A DNA stretch of 64,000 nt from Riptortus pedestris (taxonomy: Eukaryota > Arthropoda > Insecta > Hemiptera > Alydidae): contig CM032228.1 in the NCBI GenBank assembly GCA_019009955.1, positions 177,438,501-177,502,500 of the forward strand, read 5' to 3'. Below, in pieces: positions 56,561 through 64,000 of this stretch (its first letter is position 1; each line of letters starts with the position of its first letter). The notes beneath the pieces are model-generated. The model was not told the DNA's origin. It made no database searches and saw nothing but the letters and a program-made list of their open reading frames with translations. The position numbers were made by a program, and so were the translations under genes.

Positions 56561-58020
56561 CATTTGAGTTGTAATATGGGATAATATATCGTTATTTTTT
56601 TTTTTTTAGAAGAAGGAAATGTTTGTACGAATAGACAAAATAATATTCAAAATTTGATAGAAATTAGTTACTGAAGTAAACATTTTATTTGTAATCCATG
56701 ATTCCACTATAGGAATAACGCTGGAAACTCTCTTACCCAAACAAATATCTGCGGGCTAGAGATAAAGGGACTTAAGTTAATTCGAAGCATTTTCCAGTCG
56801 AGGAGTTTAAAGGTTTAGGGAACGCACAAATGGAGGAAGCTTAAGCCGTTTTGGCACCGGTTATTGTTATGTACTCAAGGAAGGTTTTTATACCAAGAGA
56901 TTAATTCTTCGGGAACCATTTTTATCCTTTCTATTTACTTGAGCTGAGCGTACAATTTTTATTTCCAAAGAAACTCTTTTACGCTAAATTTCTCTCATTT
57001 TGTACGATAGCCATTGCGGATAACTCATTGATTTGGATGAATTATTACACTTAAATTGAGACAGGGAATAACAGATTATGACTGTGATATAATCAGTAAT
57101 TAAAAGATTTCTCATTATGTCCAATAAATGAATTTGCACGTTTTTTCACCGAGACTAATTGAGAGCTTCTGTAAGGTGTATTTTATAAATTTAATTTAAT
57201 TGTTTACGTCAATCCAAGTCACTTCCATTCATATCCATGGTATTTTTAAATCAAATATATAACAAAATATGGAAAATATATGAATGAAATGTAACTCTTA
57301 TGGGTGTATATGCTTGCTTAGCCCCTCTAAATACATAAAAAGGATTACGTAGATTACTAGATTATTTTGTTCTCTGTAATATTGTATTCTTATGAAACTA
57401 CTTACTACCTGTAAGATTAATAGATCTCTCATCGCATCAAACGTCAATTTCAGATTGCATTCAACACTTGCAATATATCAATATTTTAGTGGCAATTGGA
57501 TAATAGTAGCTCTTAAATTTGAAGAGCGTTTCCAGTGAACAGAAACTCTTGGTGTTAACGAGAATTATTAATTTATTCGCTGGTTACGCCATCAATATCC
57601 ATTTCAACTTTCGATTTCAGTAATAAAAAAATAATTTATTTTAATTATTTTCTAAATATTATTTTGTCGTTACTTTTGTTACACATTTTCTTACGCATGC
57701 ATTAGGATACACGCAAACATACTACTGGCACAAATCACTCTATACGATCCAGTATTATTTCTAAATAGAACTAATAAAACGTTTTTTTTTTACAATTCTA
57801 TATTAAAAAAATCAAAACAGAATGATTCTGAGTTCACCCTAAAATGGAAACACTTATGATGTTTTTAATTCACCTTTTCCGTACTTTCTAAACATTGGTT
57901 GGGATGCTAAACGTATTTACTGGTTTACGAAAAACAGAAAAATAAAAATAAAAAATCTAATCAAACTTCTTTAAAATTTTAGTAATCTGAAATATTTTAT
58001 AATAGAAATATATTACAATT
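56560..58020. other. AT-rich sequence without recognised features
   Basis: No features were recognised on either strand. Confidence 0.4.
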
Positions 58021-58021
58021 T

Positions 58022-58141
58022 TTAGCAGATTTCCCTTAAGGGAAATCAGCTATTGAGGTCGTACTCATGACGCGAGTTTCGAAAAATTTCTTCAAATGTC
58101 CATCGATCCTACCCAGGAGATGACGAAAATGAGGTCCGTTC

Positions 58142-58195
<54 letters not shown>

Positions 58196-58221
58196 CTGTT
58201 AACGCTCTAGCGGTCGCAATA
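58022..58221 (-). mobile_element. Element X copy P, 3' third only
   Basis: Plus-strand left end TTAGCAGATTTCCCTTAAGG, CATCGATCCTACCCAGGAGA, (TA)n 58,147-58,190, then GTTAACGCTCTAGCGGTCGC and an abrupt stop at CAAT. The kept part is nearly identical to copy E, so this is a young but truncated copy. Confidence 0.85.
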
Positions 58222-59200
58222 TACCCAAGAGCATATAAAACAATATTCACTTATTTTGCTTTTATCTTCTTTTTAATGCGAGTCTTATTTGTCATAAATT
58301 ATTTTCAATATCAAAATGAATGATTAAAAAAAGGATTCATTCATAATAACAAAATTAAAACACCTGAAATCTACAGTTAATTATGCGTGGACAATAAATG
58401 TTCTTATAAAATGAAAGATCTCCGTTCGCCACTAATTAGAAAGAGAAGCGTTATTGATCAGAAGGAAAGCTGTCGTTATTACCTCGCCAAATGAACCTCT
58501 TTTCAAATTTTCATCAACTCCCTTTTCAAATATTCTTTCCGTTATAACACCCCCTCCCTTCTAGCTCATACCTCTGCGTTTATTATTAAAACCAAATTAT
58601 TAATTCTCCTGTTGATAAAAAAAAAAAAAAAAGAAGAAATTTAAGAAGAAGAAGAATTTAAACATAATGTAATATTAACAGTCATATCATTTAAGAAATT
58701 ACATTTTTTACAAACATTTTGTTCATACATTTTCCTTGATTCAATGTCGCCATTTCGTTTACATAAATTTAAGCTGTTTTTGCTGATATTTAATTTCAGT
58801 GAAACAACCTAAAGATCCGGTTTCGCTTAAGAACCCTTTCCTCTTTCTAAATAGAAATTTATTTAGTGACTCATAAAATCCTTAGTCGTCCTCCATAGGA
58901 TTGTCACTAGTCTCGATTTTCAAAAGTAGTTTAAATTACACATTAATAAATTAAAGCCATAGTTTAATTTAAATTATTTAATAAATTACATAATGAGAGA
59001 TCCCGGGATTCATGGATTGCGAAACGTCTTGAATATTTATTTTATAAACTTGATTACTATCATAATCAAGCTCCTCAACAGTACATTGGTGTTTTATACA
59101 TCAGAAAAGAGAATAGAGGAGAGATAAAATCGAAAATTGGATCGGTAAATTAAAACTATAATAACAAGTGTTAGAAAAGCCATACTGTTAATTAATGTAC
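58222..59200. other. AT-rich sequence with a small SINE fragment
   Basis: GAAATTTATTTAGTGACTCA and AATCCTTAGTC near 58,852-58,890 match the SINE body in + orientation. Nothing else was recognised. Confidence 0.4.
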
Positions 59201-59204
59201 AGTT

Positions 59205-59640
59205 GTCACTTTCGGCGTATCTTCAGCGGTGTCATTTCTGATGTATTCCACGATATGTCGCCGATTTTCCAATCTGCTTCTTCATGTGGTCATGTTGCGT
59301 GTTGGCTTGTGGTAGCTCCTAATGCCGAGCCTTTTTCTTTTTCTATCTAATACGAAACTGTGTTGATTTGTGTTGTCATATTTGAAGCCAGGTGACTGCC
59401 TGGGGATCATGAAGCATAGGCTAAACCTAAGTTGTACTTGAAGGAGAGATGGTTCAGACTCGGCTTGTACACTTGTATGAAATTTCGGATGTATGTTTGC
59501 TGGTGGTGGGTGACAACCAGCTTACAATGCTGGGGTGACGAGTCGCGGTCTTTATATAATTTCTTCCCTCTGCTGGTAGGGGAATTTTCCACCATTGGTT
59601 GGTTCTGCTCTCCTTGGTGTTGTGGGTTGTCACCATGCCT
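59205..59640 (-). mobile_element. Penelope-like terminal repeat
   Basis: Similar to 7,670-8,010: CACGATATGTCGCCGATTTT, the TAGCTCCTAATGC phrase, GCTTACAATGCTGGGGTGAC, and CATTGGTTGGTTCTGCTCTC...GTTGTGGGTTGTCACC. On the minus strand near 59,215-59,240 GCTGAAGATACGCCGAAAGTG resembles a decayed hammerhead core. No coding frame is visible. It is abutted by element X at 59,643. Confidence 0.6.
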
Positions 59641-59642
59641 TT

Positions 59643-59767
59643 TTAGCAGATTTCTCTTAAGGGAAATTAGATATTGAGGTTGTTCTCATGAAGCGATTTT
59701 CCAAATATTTCTTCAAATGTCCATCGATTACCTTCCTAGATGATGAAGAAAATGAGGTTCTTTAAAA

Positions 59768-59808
<41 letters not shown>

Positions 59809-60288
59809 TGTTACCGCTCTAGCGGTCGCAATTTTAGCTTAACTGTTACCGATCGATATTTAATCGTTTTATGTAAAAAGAATGTCAAGTTCGTTAATGG
59901 CTGAAATCCAACAAGTGGGAGGGGGGAGGGGGGGTTAGAGGGAAGGAATTTCGAAATTTCATATCTCCGTTATAACGCGTCGGATCGAAAAAGCGTATTG
60001 AATCAATCTTATTGAAAATGTAATGTTCTATAATTATTGTTATGGTAAGTGTTTTCATTATCTTGATAATTAACGGATATATTTGCATTTAAAAGTTTTC
60101 GGCATTCAGTAAACCCCCCTCCTATTCATTTCATATTAACAATAAGCTGACATATTATAAAGCACGTTATTTAAAGCATAAATGCCATACAATGCCCTCA
60201 TTGAGCTCTTACTTTTTAAGATAAATGCAAATACGTGGCACACGTTTGAAATCTACTTAGTATACGCAGCCCCTCCATGAAGGACTTT
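59643..60288 (-). mobile_element. Element X copy Q (646 bp)
   Basis: Plus-strand left end TTAGCAGATTTCTCTTAAGG, (TA)n 59,771-59,804, GTTACCGCTCTAGCGGTCGC, G-runs near 59,920, the CAGTAAACCCCCCTCCTATT module near 60,107 (shared with the copy G type), and the degraded end GCAGCCCCTCCATGAAGGAC. Confidence 0.85.
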
Positions 60289-60289
60289 A

Positions 60290-60470
60290 GAGGTTAGTTT
60301 AGGCCTGCAGACCGCAGGCAGGGAAAACCATTTTTCTTGACCAAACACATGACATGACCACTGGAAGGAGCTGACTGGAAAATATCGTGGAATACAACTG
60401 AAATGACTCCGCAGGAGATACGCCGCACTTGAGAACTGTAATAAGTTCCCAGCGACGAAGTTTAAAACAA
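60290..60470 (+). mobile_element. Penelope-like terminal repeat fragment, inverted relative to 59.2 kb
   Basis: GAGCTGACTGGAAAATATCG then TGGAATACAACTGAAATGAC and GGAGATACGCCGCACTTGAG match the reverse complement of 59,215-59,290. Confidence 0.55.
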
Positions 60471-60610
60471 TGTAATAATTAATGCATTCAAATATCTGTA
60501 ATCTACTATTCATTTTTACTAACAGTCCAATGAATTGGAATTTGAATCATAAAATTATAAGAATTACATTTATTTCATAACCAGCTGGTCAAGCATTTTC
60601 TTCCTATGTA

Positions 60611-61454
60611 TTAGCAGATTTCCCTTAAGGGAAATCAGCTATTGAGGTCGTACTCATGACGCGATTTTCGAAACATTTCTTCAAATGTCCATCGACCTCC
60701 CCAGGAGATGACGAAAATGAGGTCCGTTCAAAATTATATATATATATGTCTGTTAACGCTCTAGCGGTCACAATTTTTGTTTGTTCGTAAAAACGAACAT
60801 CGTTACGAAATTCGATATTTAACTGTTTTATGTAAAAAGACAGATCAAGTTCGTTAATGGCTGAAATCGGACTAGAGGGAGGGGGGGGGGAGTTTAGAGG
60901 CGGGATTTTCGAAAATTCGAAATATCTCCGTTATTATGCATGGGATCGAACAATTGTATAGAATAAATCTTATTGCAAATTAAATTACTATAAATATTGT
61001 TATATACATTTATTCTCTATCTTGAATATTAACCGAGATGTTTTCATTTTTATGAAGTCGTGCGACACGTGGTCGGGTATCGTTCGGATTAGTTCGGCCA
61101 TTTTCGTAACTGATCGGCTCAGGTGGAAGGTCCTTCTAACCTTACCTGTTGTTTCTAACCTTGCTTTACCTTCGTGTTATATTGTGAGATTTATGCAAAT
61201 ACGTTCTGTTCATCCACCCCCCCCCCCTTCTTTAGTTCTTGGACTACTAAAATTTGAGTTATTAAAATATAAATTATTCTTACAATTCACAAGCCGTTCC
61301 AGTTGGGAATTTACTCAAATTAACAAAAATATTTCTCATTATCGTTCCTATTTACTCATGGTGGTGTTGTGTTACCATTGTGCCGATTTCTCAATTGCTA
61401 AACTTCACATGGGAAATCTGCTTAGTTTACGCAGCCCCTGCGTGATGGACTTTT
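60611..61454 (-). mobile_element. Element X copy R, full length (844 bp)
   Basis: Plus-strand left end TTAGCAGATTTCCCTTAAGG, a very short (TA)n of six units at about 60,736-60,747, GTTAACGCTCTAGCGGTCAC, a short insertion GTTCGTAAAAACGAAC near 60,783 (itself an inverted repeat), and an 11-G run near 60,880. The module with GAGATTTATGCAAATACGTT and a C-run near 61,218 is shared with copy A. The end is GCAGCCCCTGCGTGATGGAC. Confidence 0.9.
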
Positions 61455-61897
61455 TTTTCCTCGTGATGGATTGACTCGAAGGTGGTGTCACTTTTATAGT
61501 AATCACTATTTAGGTAACAATAAGGATCTTTTTTAAGCTGAGCATTAAACATATTCTGCACACGAGGTGATTAGTGATGAAATTGTTTTAAGAAATAATC
61601 ACATTATTAGGAGTGTGGTTTAATTTGTGAGTTAAAATAAAAAAATTCTTATAGCACCCACTCTACTTGTTAACATAACAGCCATACTCATACCGAACTT
61701 ATGCGTAACAATTAAATATTGAGAGTGTCAAGAACATAGAATGTCAGTAACAGCAGCAAATGTTATTTATACGCTTTTTACATATTATAACTTTCGGCAC
61801 TGAAAGCAAAGTTCTTTGCTCAATAAACTCCCCTTGGAGATCGTGTTTTTTATTTTTGATACGCAATGAAGAGATCTCTACTCACTAACTAAATAAT

Positions 61898-62030
61898 TAC
61901 TATTATTATTTATTAACGTGTACTTTTTGCAACTTAGGCTAATTGGGGCGGGTTATCTACAGGTTACCATCCTTTTCTAGACAGGGTGGGATTTTAGGAT
62001 GTCATTTAATGAATTTCGTCATATATAATT
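61898..62030 (-). mobile_element. SINE copy 4, tail half
   Basis: TATTATTATTTATTAACGTG, GGGGCGGGTTATCTACAGGT, TACCATCCTTTTCTAGACAG and GGTGGGATTTTAGGATGTC match the tail half of the SINE. Confidence 0.6.
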
Positions 62031-62317
62031 ACACTAAATAATTACACAATCCTGGAATGTTCTAGGGAGAGTAAGATCATGCTAAAGTAACCAGGAATGT
62101 ACCATAATGAATAAGATAGTGCTATGATACCCTGGAATGTACTTGAATGAACTTAGGCAGATGAATTGAGGGTGCACTGAAATGTTTAATTTCCTTGGTT
62201 GGGATTTTCTTGGTACCACAATTTCGACTTAAATAAGGACGAATCTTTTTAATTTTCTTATCCTCTAATTTAAATGAATCTTAGAGGGATTAAGTTAAAA
62301 TAGAAAAAGAAAAAAAA

Positions 62318-62370
62318 AAAGGACGTCTGGCAGGTGCTGCGTAAACTAAGCAGATTTCACACCTGCAATG
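62318..62370 (+). mobile_element. Element X 5' end fragment
   Basis: AAGGACGTCTGGCAGGTGCT then GCGTAAACTAAGCAGATTTC. The hairpin has a GTG loop with the GCAG/CTGC stem kept. Similarity ends within about 50 bases. Confidence 0.65.
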
Positions 62371-63520
62371 CCAAGTTGATGGTGCCATTTCACATTATCT
62401 TCTCTATTTGTTCCCTAATCCTTAACAGGTGACTTACGTGTCAAATTGCCTTTCAGGATCAGACATTTTCAGTGATAATGCTGTTATTCCCAATACCTTC
62501 CAGAATTCTTACACCCTCTTACTTCAGTGTGCTCTTGGCCTTGTAATAGCTAATAGATTTTAGTTATCCATCCTTTCGGGTCATTCAGAGCCAACCTCAC
62601 CGTTTGTGAAACTGTTTTTTTGTACAACATATTTGAAATGGGTCGGCATATTAGTGATTCCCGTTGTTGTGTGGAGACCCAGAGTTCCCTAACTTGTGCC
62701 CTAGAGAACCCATTCTTCCCCAGCTAAAGAGGAGTGTCTACAATGAAAGGTTTAACTGAAGGCTGGAATAAAACAATACAAATGTAATACCCGTAGTAGA
62801 AGGACCGTCGACATATATACCTACTAGTAGTACTAGTCCTTTATTTGAGAGACCAGAAACAATATAAACAACTAGGTTAAAATTCGAGTTAGACGAATCA
62901 TATATATACAAATTTTAGAATATTATATTTTTACCAAGATTGATCATATAAAATGTTTTGATTCATTTTATAAAATAAGAGTTATTTCAATTTATTTTTC
63001 AACTTCCCTCAACCTCCACTAATTGTTAAATCAAATTAATAACAAGTGAAACGTTGAATGTTGCATGTAATGGTTAAATGACGACAACTGTATCTATCAA
63101 CTGAAACCTAGGTCATCTGAGTAGTGACAATGTTCATACGTGTTGTTACGTCGAGAATTTATCCATTATAACATTGGAAAAATCCGAAAATATTTCGCTA
63201 TTGAAGCTTGAAATAAGACGGATTGGGGATTTACCGAAGGCTGAAAAGTAAAAATTAGAAATATCTCTGTTTTAAATATGGTATATTATATTATATATTG
63301 TTTTTTGGAAATTGTATAAATTTGTAGAAATTAGGTTTTTTTTTTAGTTTTCTAGTAAACATATTATAGTAAAAAATGCCACGATGATTTATAATATCCC
63401 CATAATTAATTAATTTATGTTTTAATTATTTACAAAATTAACTATATTCGACTAAATTTTGGGGATTACGCTATATAACTTATCCATATAGTATGTTTTT
63501 TTTTTTTTTGTTTTTTTGAA
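62371..63520. other. Unrecognised sequence
   Basis: A less AT-rich part (62,380-62,760) follows the element X end and was not assigned. The rest is AT-rich without features. Confidence 0.35.
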
Positions 63521-63534
63521 TATATCGGTATATG

Positions 63535-63640
63535 GGAAAAAGGCCTTAATAACAAGATGTCTTCCCACCAATTTCTTTATCAAAGCACAAGGCCTTTCGT
63601 CACTGACGTGCCATCTTCCGGCACATCACTACGATGAATA
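63535..63640 (-). mobile_element. Fragment with a variant hammerhead-like layout
   Basis: On the minus strand GTGCCGGAAGATGGCACGTC AGT GACGAAAGGCCTTGTGC: GGAAGA in place of CTGATGA, a CGTC/GACG stem, GAAA, then palindromic AGGCCT. The layout matches the other motifs with different bases, so it may be another family. Confidence 0.35.
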
Positions 63641-63667
63641 TTTTATTATTATTATTTATTTGAGATT

Positions 63668-63860
63668 CCGCTACAATGGCGATTAGTCTTTTTACATATT
63701 TGAATATAATTTTACAAAATTAAATAAATATTAAAAAGTTTACAAATGTACAATATAAATAGAACCATGCCGCTTCAATGGCGATTAGTCTTTTAACATG
63801 TTAGAATATAATTTCACAAAGTTAAATAAATATTAAAAGTTTTACAAAGCTAAGTTTTAA
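63668..63860. repeat. Two tandem units of about 102 bp
   Basis: CCGCTACAATGGCGATTAGT (63,668) and CCGCTTCAATGGCGATTAGT (63,770) begin two units that share TTAAATAAATATTAAAA and GTTTACAAA or a close variant. Confidence 0.8.
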
Positions 63861-64000
63861 AAATATAAAAAATAAATAGAGTGGTCAAAACTAAATATAA
63901 ATTGTTATTATATTTACAACATGAGGAAAAACAAATAAAAGAAAAACTATAAATATTTAAACTGGAAGGTGGCAAAACTTATATCCCACGTACAGTGCTT

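Noticed and set aside
60611..61454. 150-residue open frame at 61,022-61,474 on the plus strand
   Set aside because: It lies inside element X copy R, crosses its C-run and terminal hairpin, and the corresponding frame is not kept in other copies.
24578..61454. CRISPR-like array or satellite for the repeated element X units
   Set aside because: Copies are dispersed, in both orientations and irregularly spaced, with distinct termini. They are mobile insertions.

Overview
The window is AT-rich, intron-era eukaryotic DNA from an animal, most likely an arthropod. The element mix (BEL/Pao LTR element, I-like and R2-like non-LTR elements, Penelope-like elements, tRNA-derived SINEs, a DINE/HINE-like repeat family and many long TA, TG and CT microsatellites) supports this, but the species cannot be named from the sequence. 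No complete host protein gene, tRNA gene or rRNA gene was recognised. Almost everything interpretable is mobile DNA, much of it nested and broken.

Layout. 1-1260: 3' end of a non-LTR element with RNase H. 2.6-4.8 kb: old copies of a repeat family called here element X. 5.0-5.8 kb: old tandem repeat. 7.7-9.06 kb: Penelope-like element (PLE) relic with RT and GIY-YIG endonuclease. 9.45-10.03 kb: a SINE and a short inverted-repeat insertion carrying a hammerhead-ribozyme-like motif. 12.0-12.9 kb: R2-like RT relic. 13,699-20,345: a young BEL/Pao LTR retrotransposon (657-bp LTRs with about three differences, 5-bp target duplication). It encodes an intact Gag-protease but has lost the RT core and everything after it, and has a four-unit tandem repeat in its leader. 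21.9-22.6 kb: jockey/CR1-like RT relic. 24.5-29 kb, 36.8-44.8 kb, 46.9-49.9 kb and 58-61.5 kb: many copies of element X. 50.2-51.1 kb: internally deleted Gypsy-type element. The rest is AT-rich sequence with microsatellites and small fragments.

Element X is the dominant structure, with more than 20 insertions in 64 kb. Read 5' to 3' it has: AAAAAGTCCGTC; a hairpin ACGCAG-NNN-CTGCGT; a subterminal AGCAGATTTCCC; an exchangeable module; a conserved block with a C-run; a conserved CCGCT/AGCGG palindrome; a (TA)n microsatellite at a fixed place; a second conserved block; the palindrome TTTCCCTTAAGGGAAA; and TCTGCTAA. This resembles the DINE-1/HINE (non-autonomous Helentron) plan, but the class is inferred.

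A second theme is short inverted-repeat or fragmentary elements with CTGATGA...GAAA motifs that fold like the minimal hammerhead ribozymes known from Penelope-like elements. The best copy is at 42,300-42,339.
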